Origin: Candolleomyces eurysporus
Lineage: Eukaryota > Basidiomycota > Agaricomycetes > Agaricales > Psathyrellaceae
Assembly (NCBI GenBank): GCA_027579435.1
Contig: JANBPK010001047.1
Span: 60,227-124,226 of the forward strand
Direction of reading: 5' to 3'
DNA: 64,000 nt
Shown: in pieces, positions 34,487-46,344 of the stretch
Layout: every line of letters starts with the position of its first letter
How positions within the stretch are numbered: the first letter of the stretch is position 1
The notes under the pieces: generated by a model
Databases searched by the model: none
Told to the model about the DNA's origin: nothing
What the model saw: the letters and a program-made list of their open reading frames with translations, nothing else
Translations under genes and position numbers: made by a program

Positions 34487-37463
34487 TTAGTTCGACTTGT
34501 CTTGACCATCGCATAAGGCCTTTCGTTTGTTCCATGCCTTTTGCAGTCTCTTTCGATGATTCTTGCTGAGACTCACACCCTCCGCATCGGTAAGCGGTAT
34601 GCCTAGATCATCCCAAGAGCTGTAGCGACCACCATCATGAGGCGGCTTAAACATAACGTGTGGGCTCAAATTGCTCTTTGACTCAGGAATATTCTTCGAG
34701 CAATCATTGGACGGTAAAGCTACTTCTTTCTTGCTCGGAGAGGCAGTCGGTGAGGCAGTTGGCGATACAAACTTGATTAGTGCAGGGCCATCTAGGAAAA
34801 GTCTGTTTAGACAGGGTCCTTTGATCAGAAACAGTATGCTACAGACCTGCTCTGTCGCTGAGCTGGATGCCTAGCGGGGGCAGCACATCCCCTCGAAGTT
34901 TATCACAAAGAACGAGAAGGTCTCGAGTCATGTCTGGGGACCTATTCTTTGCAATGGCTCGAACATCGTCTCTGAAAGACGACAAAGCTTGGAGGTATGG
35001 GAGAATGGTGGAATTGTCCTGAGAGGAAATGAGATAATATGAGACATACAGTGAGGCCACTCACGGAGGTTCCCCTCCCAGGAGAAGGGCCAATTTCCCA
35101 CCCAAATCTAGCTGTATCCTTTTGGTCTAGACCAAACATTCGTAGCATCTTGGAGATCCATGTCGCGATGCCAAGAACAAGCAACCCATCTACACCCGCA
35201 CTGGTCTGGTTGATGTAAACATTACTTTGAGCGATCAAATTTCTTATGCCATGGAGAGCGGAGGGGGTGTTCATAGAGTCGCTTAGAGCATCCCGGAACT
35301 TAGTTTTGGCATGCTCAAATCTAAAGATGGGTTAGTCGACAAAAGAGGCTAGGAACCTGATGAAATACTTTAATCGGAGATCTTGCTCACGAACGCCCGA
35401 TGGGTGCCCGATCTTGAAGGTCTCTTTGTCGATGGCCAACGACTCTACATGGGAGAAGAAATTCTAATATCAGGTCAGTGTCTGGTCAGCCAACATTGAT
35501 TGTTTGAAGGGAGGGGACCAACGTTAATTGTCGCTTCCAATGGCAGAACTTCGTTTTCCATAATGTTATCAGAAAAATCCAGCCGAGCATTCCAACCCCG
35601 CAGCAGAAACGCGAACCGAATTTGCCGGGATGTATACTTTGCCAATAGTTCCTTGAAACGGGTGTTCGAGCGGTCAGTTGATCATCGAGGGCGAATGGGG
35701 AAAACTAACATCTATGGTGATGAAATTCTTCAAAGATTTGCTCATCTTCAAACCGTCAATGTGCAAATGCCCGATATGGATGAAACAGTCGACCCATTCT
35801 TCGCAGCTATGATACGCCTGAAAGTGTACAGGCCAATTAGCTCATCTCTCCGTGACATACAGATCTCAACATCACCTCAGATTGTGCCAATTCATTCGTA
35901 TGATGGGGAAACATCAGGTCGATACCCCCAGAATGGATGTGGAGATGGTCCCCAAAGACGGAACTAGCCATGGCTGAGCATTCAATGTGCCAACCGGGGC
36001 GACCGGGTCCCCAAGGAGAGCTCCATGAAGGTTCTCCTGGTTTCGCCGCTTTCCACAGCGAGAAGTCAGTTATTGCTTTTTTGTCGCCAACGAAGGTATG
36101 CAAAGCGTCTGGAAGACTCTTCAGCTGCAAGGCAGAAGGAGACAATGAAACTACGCACCTGGATGGGTATCTTGCTGTATTTCGTCTATGGGAACGAGCT
36201 TGCCGTATCGTCCCTCCCCAGACTGCTTGAATGCGCCAGTGTCAAAGTAAACACTGCCGTTGCTCGGGTATGCGTAGCCTTTGTCTAGTATGCCTTCGAT
36301 GAATCTGACAATCTCTGGAACATACTCGGATGCTCTCGTAATGGTGTCCGGGGGTAAAACGTTCAACCGCGACATGTCATGGAAGAAACGAGATTCCCAA
36401 AGGTCTGCTGTCTGTTTGTATAGAGCAGAGTCTATTGTTTCCGAATGGAACTAGTAAAGGTGAGCAGCCGCAAGTCAAAGATGATATTTCGACCTCACCT
36501 TTTCGTTCAATACCACGCCTAGTATGTCCTTCGAGCCATCGATCAATTCTATGGCAAAATCCTTGCCAGTGAGTCCACTCTCAAGTCGAGATCGGCTAGC
36601 CAGCAAGCTATCGAAGCAACGTTTCTAATATCCATAGTTAACTCTGGGTTCAAATATGAAACGAAGTAACGCACGGCTGAGAAGAAGTGGGTTCCGAGTT
36701 TCTCTCCATTGGGAAGGTTGCCAGCAGTGAAACTCAAGTTTGCGCTGCCAACCAGGCTAAAGAGCTTGGTCCAATCCTGATCGAGCCCTTCCTTGTGCGT
36801 CAGGTCCTGTGGTAATGCCCCGATGATCTTTGTCTGGACGAAGAGCCGAAGCATTTCCGTCACCTTTGAGATGAGGTCATGGGATAACTCCTCATGTCCG
36901 GCTTTGAATCGTTCTGTAAAATAAATCTCTCGCGTCCGGGCAATTATCTAGCACGGAGGGTGGTTGGGGCTGGCCATAGGTTGAAATCTCGAGCACTCAC
37001 TTTGTCATCTATGTCAGTCACGTTCATGACAAGGTGAACATCGTAGCCAAAGTAGTCGACCAGAATTCGGCGTATGATGTCTTGCGAAACATAGTTTCTG
37101 AGGTATCGGCGTGAAAACTAGGCCTCGACACTCGACAAGTGTGTGTGGGCTTACCTGGCATGTCCCAGGTGTGCACTGTCGTACACTGTGGGACCACAGC
37201 TATACCACTTCAGAGGCCCCCCATCACAAGCTTCAATTGCAGTCTATACAGTCTTTAGTCAATCGGACCGCGCTTCTTGAAAAACCCGTTCCAACCTTGG
37301 ATCTAGTCAGGGAATTATAGACACGCAAAGGGCCTTGGGTTTTGCGTTCGGTGCTATGGTCATGGGATTTGACGTTGGTGTTGCTGTAAAGCCTCCTGAG
37401 AGAATAGGATCGTAATATGTACAGTCTTGGGCTCCAGAGACCTGTCCGCGGAAGAGAGAGCAT
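34487..37463 (-). CDS. Cysteinyl-tRNA synthetase with mitochondrial presequence
   Basis: This class I synthetase charges tRNA-Cys. The ATG at 37463 gives [20 protein letters not shown], a basic, Ser/Arg-rich leader typical of mitochondrial import, before the conserved [10 protein letters not shown]. The catalytic core has [16 protein letters not shown] (zinc Cys and the HIGH motif as HLGH). Next come [24 protein letters not shown] with the zinc-ligand Cys, [20 protein letters not shown], and the KMSKSLKNF loop (KMSKS). The C-terminus ends with [13 protein letters not shown] and a basic helix, as in eukaryotic CysRS. Many small exons. One gene probably serves both cytosol and mitochondria, but no second start was verified. 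Confidence 0.9.
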
Positions 37464-37761
37464 ACCAACTCCGGTGACAACGGCGCGTTCCGACAGCAAG
37501 GGTCCGGCATGGGCGGCCCGTCATTCACGTGATGGATCGACCGCCAAGCGTCCTTTTAGGCGCCAGTGGCGTCCACACAAACTCCGCTGCCAGCGTCACA
37601 GGCCGATATTCTCGGCGGGTCTGTGTGGAAACTACACTACATTGGGAGTTGGGCGCTCTTGGCCGGTGATCTTGAGCTATTGTTATAGCTCGTCAAAGTG
37701 GGTTGATTGCGCGATGATCTTCAGTGCTTCAGCGGGAGGTCTTGCTGACAATCAGCGCTAG
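37464..37761. other. Intergenic, CysRS promoter region
   Basis: Short non-coding stretch upstream of the CysRS start codon. No supported element. Confidence 0.4.
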
Positions 37762-38280
37762 CTATCTTCTCTTGCATAAGAACACTTCGAGTGGCAATGC
37801 TTCATGAGCTTCTATCAACTCTCTCTTCAAGTTTTTGTGATGGATACTGAATACTCGGTCCTCGCGAGCTCGAATTCTCACCGTCGTTGGAATTGCATCA
37901 AGAACGAGTGTCGTGAAAGCTTCCATTCCTGTGAGAGGTTGCAATTGAATCCCGGCATATAGGTGAATTTACGCCGTTGTTCTCGAACTGATTTGAGCTC
38001 TTTATGGAAAAAAATACCAGTGTCCGGATGCTCGGGAAGTGAACAAACGAAAGACTGCGGAATGCAAGGAGGCATGACTCACCATCTCAAACATACGGGT
38101 ATTTCGCAAAGATCAATGCGGGAACGATTTGAAACAGAAAAGAATGGCAGTGAGGTGATAAATGCGCTCACACCAGGGGTAAGGAGGAACATACATCGCG
38201 CAGTCAAATCACTCTGCAACATATCAAGCAAGTTTGCAGTGGATTTGATGTCTTCGGTACTTCTAATGTCGAGATAGGGA
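37762..38280 (-). CDS. Unidentified small gene or fragment
   Basis: Several overlapping minus-strand frames look protein-like, for example MEAFTTLVLDAIPTTVRIRA and SLPEHPDTGIFFHKELK. A 61-nt GTGAGA...GAAGAG intron could join the second to a shared C-terminus ELIEAHEALPLEVFLCKRR. No single model is clearly right, no domain is recognised, and the start is unknown. It could be a real small gene, a fragment or chance. Confidence 0.3.
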
Positions 38281-38500
38281 AGTTGGTGAGGCTCAGATCA
38301 TCATCCAACAATCATTTATCATTTTCGATAGCTTGAACTTTGACGGCCTGGGAAGCTTTAAATAGCAGAAACGGGAACATATGTATCTACAAGCGCCGTT
38401 TCCTTGAATCACTCGGATCCCCCACACCACCACCGCTGGGCCGTTCCTCAATTGTACGACCATACAAAACGACCATACAAAGCGCCACAGCCGCATCACA

Positions 38501-39578
38501 ATGCAGAAGCCCACTTGCTCAGGAATGCATGTGAAGACGACGGCAGATGCGAAAAAGATCTTTGAAGCAGTATATCAGCAGGCCCTTCCTCTCATGACAC
38601 GAAGACTGGACACAGAAGAGCGGCGACACATTAGCTCTGGTCAAGTGTTCGTATGGGAGGAACGATCTTCGTGCTCTGGACAGAGCGGCTCGGTAAGACC
38701 TACCTATTCTATCTTGTATTAATTCTCATCATTCTGTAGACAGGTATCGAGAGATGGACAGATTCTATTAGCTGGGGTCCTAGCCATCTGAAGGAGGCAC
38801 GTCATTTGCTTGATCACCTTTTACCGCCCAGCTGACATTATTCATAGGAGTTCCTATATTATCGCGAGCGGGAGCGACCTGACATCCCTTTGAACATCAC
38901 TGACTCCAAGTGGGTCCCGAGTTCACTTCCTATCACGAAGTCTGGTGTCACTGACTAGCTATCATTACTACTATTCACACTCCATTAAGTCCGCCCGCAG
39001 TGTTATTCCGGGCGTTCTCAGGATCAGCCACCAGAAATCTGGTGAAGCAAACCTATTCTGTCTTTGTCCAGTTCCCGACTTGCTACAGAAAATGGCATCT
39101 GAGTTAGTATTCTGCTCTATCAGCTTGGGATACTCGCACTCATATCAATACTTTCAGCGGCGTATTTCACGGAGGCAACTGTCGACAGCTTGTACACTGT
39201 CGACAATCACCCAGATTACCAATTTCTCAAAACCATGGACTATCCATTGGGCAAATACGCGAGTGCACGAGGTCCGAAGCGTGGTGACCCACTTTTACCT
39301 CCTCAAGCACCATACCCTGTGGAGCGTTACTTCGCCCCAATAGCGCTCCGCGGTCCTCACCCCGTGTCAAAGGTACGATCGCGCCATGAAGTACGTGGCC
39401 ATGCAGTACGTGGGTCTCGCGGGTACTGATTCTGGTGTTCTAGGTACCAGTGATGGCCACGCCGGCTAGCCTTGCCCCTTTGGAATACCTGAAAACAGTA
39501 TCCCCACAACCTCGTCATCCAGTGGACGAAGAGGCCATAATGTCTTTCCCTATTTATGACTCTCTGACTTGCTACTGA
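38501..39578 (+). CDS. Gti1/Pac2 (WOPR-domain) regulator, copy 1
   Basis: The start reads MQKPTCSGMHVKTTADAKKI. WOPR proteins (yeast Mit1, Candida Wor1, Histoplasma Ryp1) are DNA-binding master regulators of morphology. Both halves of the domain are present. WOPRa includes KIFEAVYQQALPLMTRRLD, VFVWEE, GIERWTDSISWGPSHLKEEF and LYYRERERPD. WOPRb includes NLVKQTYSVFVQFPTCYRKW and HLTAYFTEATVDSL. Splicing the third exon requires a GC-AG intron at 38797-38847. The C-terminus is short, ending PIYDSLTCY, without the long Gln/Pro-rich tail of copy 2. Copy 2 lies about 2 kb downstream on the same strand. Confidence 0.85.
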
Positions 39579-39995
39579 TAACAATCCGTTTGCATTGCCC
39601 CTTTGCATTGTCCACTGCCCCTTTTCATTCACTTCATCTACGGTTCTGAGTCCTGGTCCAAAAGCCGTTTACGGCCTGGTTTCATTTGTGATGTACGCCC
39701 ATTGTAAACCCATAGATTGCATTTCTTTCGGACATCATTCGTGTAGTAGTAGATTTGGAAATGTGTTATTTAAATGCCATTCCCCTCGACATCGGAGAAC
39801 TTTCAGCGCAGCAGAACAATTGTTAGGACAACGCCTTGAGCGCAAAGTTGAAGCGTGCGCCTGTTGGACGTCGCTTTCGTTAGTGATATGATCTGAATGA
39901 AACGTTCAGTGGCGAACTGTGAGAGCGCTGTTGGGGCGACGTCGAGGAAGCAATAGATCATCCGGCCATCTCCACAACTTGAACGGAATCAAATC
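39579..39995. other. Intergenic, 0.4 kb
   Basis: 3' flank of the first WOPR gene. No supported gene. Confidence 0.5.
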
Positions 39996-40270
39996 TCAGC
40001 TCGTAGGCATATCGATTCCAAAGCGGCGGTGACATTTCTGATTGGGACTGGACATGATACCAGGGGGAATGAAGCATCACTCACAAGATTCCTTTTGAGA
40101 CCTTCGGAACTGACAGTGACGAGAACTTTGAGAAGTGAGGAGTGAGGATTCCAAAGAAGGAAATCATATTTAGCCAGACCTTGGGGAAACTGAATGGAGG
40201 CCGCCCGCGAAGGCACATTGACACGAGGAAGGGAAAAGCCGTGCGGATTCATATCTTGATCGGTATTCAC
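39996..40270 (-). pseudogene. Coding-like fragment 1 between the WOPR genes
   Basis: A minus-strand frame starting at about 40252 (MNPHGFSLPRVNVPSRAASI) continues into KYDFLLWNPHSSLLKVLVTV. A canonical intron (GTGAGT...AATCAG) follows, then a short tail ending IDMPTS with TGA at 39996-39998. The product would be about 70 residues. No domain, and no upstream exon joins in phase. It may be a small gene, but more likely it is the remains of a larger one. Confidence 0.3.
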
Positions 40271-40901
40271 CGGTGGTAGATGGTTTGGTAAACATGTACA
40301 TAGAGCCGCGAGGCATCATTTGAAATTGCCGGACGAGTTCATCAGAAGCACGAAGTCCTGACGAGTTCAGCAGGTCAGAACTAGTTAGGATCATCAGGAG
40401 GAGAGGCCCAGATTGACGGCCAGGGAGACATGCGTGGTTCGCCATTGATGCTCGGAGCATGCAGGGTGCCCAACTCGCGTGCACGAAAATAACAGAGATT
40501 TTGGGACCCTTTTTGAGACTTTCCCGAGTCCGGGAGCGTACTAGTCTCCCGTAGCCAGACTAAACGAGTACCAAATGCATATGGATGCTAGTCGCTCTTT
40601 TCGTCCGACCACCGTCCGACGGAGAGACGGTGCTAAGTGATCCCTATCGATGGACGACAGGATTCTTCAATGCACCCAGGAATCCGGCCTCTTCAAGCTG
40701 TCTTTGCCTCGAGCCCCTGGTGTCGATCAGCAATTCGGTGCTTGTCAATGAGATTAAAAGAAGGACTTGTCCGAGTGCTAGTGACCTTGTACGCTAAAAC
40801 GCTGTTTCTCGATCGGGACCGCTTGAAAAGGGAGGTACTTCGTGCAGAGGCTCGTGCTCGTCCCCCATTGAATTGAGACATGTGGTCTGTTCGTCTGCTG
40901 C

Positions 40902-41334
40902 CTATAGCTTGACATCTCGGCCGCCAACGATCCAAATGTCGGGAGCCAGATCTCCTTTTGTCTGCCATACGGCAGCAAAGAATGCTTCCAATAAACGTCA
41001 TGCGCAACATATTCGTCCCTTCCCGAACGAAGAAGGGGTCCCCAGAAATTTTGCAACGGTGAACAAAGCGTGTTTCCGGCTGTCGGGGCGTCGGAGGAGG
41101 AGAAATAGGGCACAAGGGGCCTGACCTGGTGACTCGATATTCCAAATCCGCGAAAAAGATAGATGTGACATTGGCCATGGCCTGAACGCGGTTGCTGTGA
41201 AATGGCACGTTGGAGGCGAGCCGACCTATTGCCGCCAGTAACTGAGGCGTTAGTGGATCGCAGCTGGTGACAGAAAATATATTGCGTGAGACTGAGAGTG
41301 TGAGTTGTGAAGAGTCAGAAAAGGGTGCATTCAC
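40902..41334 (-). pseudogene. Coding-like fragment 2 between the WOPR genes, with a frame break
   Basis: Minus-strand sequence reads QLLAAIGRLASNVPFHSNR and MANVTSIFFADLEYR. A canonical intron (GTCACC...CCGACAG) joins in phase to PETRFVHRCKISGDPFFVRE and GTNMLRMT. The frame must then shift by one base near TTTATTGG to continue as LLEAFFAAVWQTKGDLAPDI and WIVGGRDVKL, stop at 40902-40904. The break is not in a G/C run, unlike the sequencing artefacts elsewhere. I do not recognise the family. A decayed gene is the simplest reading. Confidence 0.35.
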
Positions 41335-41609
41335 CTCGAGGCAACAGAAGTTGGCGAGATCTCATCTGCTTAGAAAGATTTTAAAGTTGTAGCGTATTAG
41401 CTTTCCTGGGCCGTATCTCGATTGCCCGCCGTAAAAGGGTACCTTCCAGTGGCGAGGGATGAATTTCATGCACAGAATACAGGCAAATTAAAATGACAGG
41501 CCTCAGGGACAACCGTTTCTGGCGGAAAAGGGCATGTGGGGATTGATGGGACATATATTTCCGCCCTCCCACTGATCACCCCCTTCCTCCGCCTCCCATT
41601 GACCCCACC

Positions 41610-43344
41610 ATGGTGCACGCTCAAGAACCAACATGCACAGATCTTCGCATTCGGTCCACCCAGGACACCCATAAGATATTCTATGCCGTCCAGAAAGGCC
41701 TTCTCAAGATGGTCACCCGACGTCTGGACGCCGACGAGAGGCTTGCTCTTCGGTCTGGTTGCGTATATGCTTGGGAGGAACGCGGCCCCCACAGTGAGAT
41801 CACTGGCTTGGGCATCGAGCGATTTACAGAAGGCCGTCGTTGGACACCGTCGCGAGTTAGAGACGTAAGCTGCTATCTTTCCCTTCTTTACCGTACCGGC
41901 GGCAGCCTGACAAGACTAATCCAGGAATTCCTCTTCTATTACGAGCGCTACATGCCACCCCCAGACGCAAACAACGCAGGGTAGCTATCTGTCTGTTTAG
42001 AAGAACGGGCGTTTTCTCACCGCGATTCAAGATCTCCGGCCGAAACTAAACCGCCTCGCGATTGGGAGCCTTTGGTGAAGCAGACATACTCCGTCTGGGT
42101 AGATACAGAGAACGGACGAAGGAAATGGCATCTCAGTGGGTATCTCGTTCCTTGCGATCTCAACTAATTCACAATTTGATTTCACTAGCGGCTTACTTCA
42201 CGCAGGGGACGATCGACCAGCTTCGCTCTGTTGATGAGCTTCCAGGCATTGGAGATCTGGTGGTCCCGGAGGGCCATTTTAAGAGTACTCGAGTTGGGAA
42301 GAACCGCTCAAAGCAGGACGACTCGAAAGGGGAATCTTCCAAGTCCTCTGTGACAAGAACATTCGCTGCATTCCCCCCCATATGCCACTACATCCCCAGC
42401 GGTCGAGAACCAACCAGTGCTCATGTACGAGCCTTATCAAAACTCGGTGGGCCACGCGGGCTTCTACCACCCACAATCGCCCAGTCAGGAAGGGGGACCT
42501 TCACGACAGTCGCATTCTCCTCAAAGTCACTCGTCGGCATCCTTGTCTCCTCCCATGGAATCCAGTCGTATTCATTACACATCCCAACCGCAGCCCTTCA
42601 GCCGAGCCACCCATGGAGATGCGAAATCTAGAATGGTTGAGGCGACAGTGCCTAGCCATTCGATGCATTCCCACCCATCGGAGTATCGCGCTCTGGCTCC
42701 GGTAGAGGCAGCAACTCCAATGGCCCCGTTGAACAATCACGTCCATGGACAAAGGGGTAAGCCAGTCCTTTCCTACGCAGAGTCAAGAGGGCTCAATAAT
42801 GATGTCAATGTCAATCCGTTTGGTGGCTCAACATCCGACACTCTTGGTCCTTCCTGGAATTCTTCCCCCCCNGCCACCATACGTTTATCAAACGTGTACC
42901 ACACCAGGTCCCCCTCCGATGCAGGCGATGAACGAGTCCGGACCGACGATGAGCCCTAATTATGGCTATTCGATGCAGCAGTCTCATCACCAACAAGCAT
43001 ATTCCTCTTTACATATTTCCCAGCCCCATTACGATCCTTCGGATTTGAGCTATTCTCTTCTCCAGTCAGGCTCATCGGACACTCCCAGGACACTTCCGCC
43101 GCTGCATATCAATACAGAAGATCCTCTATATATCCCTGTTCCCAACAACCATTCGCCACCTCCTGGCTTTGGAGCCTTGAGTCCCATGTCTCCTCCCCAA
43201 GTCCCCTCTTCACGTCCAGACGACTCCCGCGCACTAGCGCCTCTGTATACTCTTAATCGCCCTCAATACTACAAGCGATACGACCAGGACGACAAAGCCC
43301 TCCGGCTTCTTCAAAGCAACTCCTCCACCTCTCCCCCGTCCTAG
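41610..43344 (+). CDS. Gti1/Pac2 (WOPR-domain) regulator, copy 2
   Basis: The ATG at 41610 sits in an ideal context (CCACCATGG). The WOPR domain includes FYAVQKGLLKMVTRRLDADE, YAWEERGPHSEITGLGIERF, RRWTPSRVRDEFLFYYERY, then LVKQTYSVWVDTENGRRKW, HLTAYFTQGTIDQL and VGKNRSKQDDSK. The tail is long and rich in Pro, Ser, Gln and His, ending STSPPS, typical of this regulator in mushroom fungi. Two frame breaks lie in the tail: an unmarked C run at 42373-42379, which must lose one base, and the N at 42872, which must be skipped. With both, one frame runs to 43344. Function as a morphology or development regulator is inferred from the family. Confidence 0.88.
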
Positions 43345-44105
43345 GCCCTACCATACTCTTGCATTGACTGCCTCTGTCCCTGTGATACCCACACTCCGGG
43401 AGCTTTTCTTATTCGTCGCCGTCGTTCAACCCCCATTCGTTTTCCGACGTTCCTCCTTATTCATACTGGGATCGCGAGATACCGCATTTTCTCAGCTCTC
43501 AAAGTCCAACTTCCGATAACTATGGGATTGACGGCGCATTGGCTTTCGTTTTCTGGAAAACACGGACTTTGAGCTCAATTCAAATATAATATAGTCAATC
43601 TCCCATGTTATAAATTATGTATCTTTAAGGCTGTCCTTACCACAACGTTTGTTACATCCCATCGTTTACTACACTCACAGCGCTGTACTCTACCCACGCT
43701 TCTTTTCCTCTTCCTTCATCGTTACTTAGTGTACGACGACTGATTGTCATACCAACGAGGGTCACCGTAAATACCCCCCGAGCTTTCGATTCTCGACAAA
43801 TAGTCGTGCATAGTCCACGAAAAAACCAGTGATGTGATTGGTGTAGCGGTATATATGAAAGCCATTGCCGAGGCCCAAGTCTGGAAGAGGAGTGCAGCCC
43901 AACGAAGAATGTACATTCTGGAGGTACGGTTTAATGCGATGTGAAAATGTGTATAGAGTGTCCGAATAGATATCACGTTCAAAAGGGAGAAAATATGTGA
44001 GTAGTGATGGATCGAGACTGAATACTGCGAGATTAATCATGCAATGGAAATAGAGGATAGCGGATGGGTGAGGAGAAAACCCCGGGAACGGTGGCGGTTC
44101 CCGGC
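43345..44105. other. Intergenic, 0.76 kb (convergent)
   Basis: Between the converging WOPR copy 2 and TFIIA genes. An open minus-strand frame near 43760-44112 overlaps the TFIIA stop codon and has no domain, so I treat it as 3' UTR. Confidence 0.5.
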
Positions 44106-45298
44106 TCACCATTCAAACTCGCTACGGGTGCCCGAGTTAGTAGCGACAAGATTAAAAAAGACAGAATTCTTACCCGTTGCACTTCGCGAAGAGATAGTCT
44201 TTCCCGTTCACATGGATCATACCATCTTTGAGGACACACTTCCACTTGTTCTTGACCCTGGCAACCTGCGACCGCATACAGTTAAACCAGAGAGGATTTT
44301 CTCGGAATTCGGTCGAAACACACCTTGTCGTAAGTGCAGAAAACGATATCGGATTCTCCGACTCCACCTTCATCAGCCTCCTCTTCATTTTCAGTGTCCG
44401 AGTCATCGAGATCACTGTTAATGGCCTCGGAATCGACAGGGCTCTTTGGCCTGGGCGCAGCAGCAACAGGCTGTGGCAACGAAGGGTGCATCGTCCTTGG
44501 AGCGAACGACGACGCAGGGGGTGAGGGACTATCTTCCTCGTCGGACGACTCTGACGGCCCATCAACCTGAGATATCCTCTGAGTCTGCTGTGACTGCTGC
44601 TGAGCAGGNAGGGGGAGCATAAGCAGGCCGTGGAAGGGCTGAGGAGGGTTGCTGAGTTTGAGCGGGTTTAGCAAAAGAGATAACACCGGTCTGACCTCCT
44701 GGGTGTGGGGGCAGAGCTGGTGCACGCGCAGCTGTGACATTGGGGCCTGGCAAAGGCGGCAGATTGTACGGATTGCCCAACATGTAGCGGCTATCCACAG
44801 GCTCCGCTTTCACCGGAGGCTGCCCAGGGGCTCCGGTATTAGCCGCTGGTGGTGGTGCCACAGCGGTAAGCGCAGCATACGGATTGGCATAGTGGGGATG
44901 CTGCATCATCATGGGATGCGGAGGATAGCTCTGGTGAAGAGGAGGTGCATGCGGCGCAGGAGGTGGGGCAGCAGGAGGGGGTTGTGGAGGATCAAATTCT
45001 GCAACGTGCGAGGCAATCACCTTGCTCTCCCATTTCTGCGGGGTGGGGTCAGCTTGTAGTGGGCACTGAGTAGAATAGGAAGGATAATCCAACTTACGGC
45101 TTGCAGTTCAGCCAGGACATCTTCAGAGACGCCGTACTCGTCAAACTCTGGTCTAATAGCACCAATGACCTCGTCAATGACAGCGCGATAGATACCAGGC
45201 TCAATGGATCCAAGGAAAGCAAAAACTCAGGTTAAAATGCGACCTCACTACTACAGACCAAAGGCCGGTGAGCAGCTCACCACTATCTTATTCGACAT
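44106..45298 (-). CDS. TOA1: Transcription initiation factor TFIIA large (alpha/beta) subunit
   Basis: The start reads MSNKIV, then an intron, then PGIYRAVIDEVIGAIRPEF, the N-terminal helical domain, and VLAELQAKWESKVIASHVAE. The middle is a long Pro/Gln/Ala spacer, as in all TFIIA alpha/beta proteins, with an acidic block (SESSDEEDS, SDLDDSDTENEEEADE). The C-terminal beta-barrel domain begins DIVFCTYDKVARVKNKWKC and continues VLKDGMIHVNGKDYLFAKCN, and the last exon supplies GEFEW. It stabilises TBP on TATA DNA. The N at 44609 breaks the frame inside the spacer, and skipping it restores it. Family length is fitting. Confidence 0.93.
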
Positions 45299-45659
45299 GA
45301 GAGAATCGTCGTTGCTGTTGTCGATGAACGATGCGTGGCAACACCGTTGCGGGGGACCAACGAGCGAGGTGGTTGTGAGTCAAGAGACGGCTCCTTTTAT
45401 ACATCATGCAGATTGCGAAGCAACCCGGGAGGATTCAAACTCCGACATGTAGTCTTCATGAGTTACTCCCACGCACGAGCCATATGACGACACTGTCCTG
45501 GTGACGGAACCTCTCCTCCTGGCCCCCATCGTCAATGGTGGAGTTGCCTCCACGATTGCACTACGAGGAGGGGTCGGTCGAGTGACGTAGATGCCCTACA
45601 AGTGCATAAATACACCGTAGTTGCTCACCATACCGCAGAATAAGTTTACCCAACACACA
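45299..45659. promoter_or_regulatory. Divergent promoter, TFIIA / small coiled-coil gene
   Basis: 361 nt between outward-facing starts. A TATA-like CATAAATAC occurs at about 45605-45613, some 50 nt before the coiled-coil gene start. No other element is clear. Confidence 0.4.
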
Positions 45660-46137
45660 ATGCCTCTCTTCAAATCCAACTCCCAACGACGCAACCCTTC
45701 TCCTCCCCCTCCCGTCCAAACCTCGAGTGGTGGAATCTTTCATCGCGGTCCTCGCAATTCCACCGATTCCGCTTCCAGCTCAGCATCCTCCGCCCGTAGC
45801 ACTCGCGGGGGTGGCGGCTTCATGGGCCTCACCAGAGACAGACATGGTCTCGACAGCGACCCTTCCATTAGGGTAGCTCGCCAGAAGGTGGCCGAGGCCG
45901 AGCGAGCTGAGCGCGAGGCAGACGAAGCCATGCTCGCGGCCCGTCGTGCTGCCGACAGCGCCAGAGAACAGGTGAAGATCCTCGAGCGAGAGGCTATCGA
46001 AGAGTAAGCTTCATGCCTACCCCACTAGCAAGCAACGACTGATTTTGGAACTGTAATACAGTGCTCGCCGTGCCAAGGCCAAGCAAGCTGAAGTGAAAGT
46101 TATTAACAAATCCGCCAAGGGTCTCGGACGCCATTGA
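45660..46137 (+). CDS. Small coiled-coil protein, function unknown
   Basis: Two exons (45660-46003 and 46062-46137) encode 139 residues, starting MPLFKSNSQRRNPSPPPP. The first half is Ser/Arg/Gly-rich and disordered. The second half is a strongly charged, Ala-rich helix with coiled-coil pattern (RVARQKVAEAERAEREADEA, then MLAARRAADSAREQVKILE). It ends KSAKGLGRH. I do not recognise a named family. It is intact, with good splice sites. Confidence 0.75.
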
Positions 46138-46344
46138 AACGCCGGGACATCTCTGCAAGTCTTGTGAACGAGTACCAGCAGCAACGATACCTTGTTTAGA
46201 TACCGCCCCTGTGATAACTCTGGATGTATAGTCCTACTATAGTACTATAAATAATCTAACGAACTTAATCAGTCCGGTGCTAGTAAGATGAAATACAAAC
46301 TTACAATGTACAACGCATCTTGCAATGTGATTCTGCTCGCATGC

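Noticed and set aside
40693..41334. A continuous 213-residue minus-strand frame
   Set aside because: It has no ATG near its start, and its downstream half is Arg/Ser-rich with no family. Only short parts look coding, and these join better by splicing, so I report fragments instead.
43722..44112. Two open minus-strand frames after the TFIIA stop
   Set aside because: They lie in the 3' UTR region and show no family or splice link.
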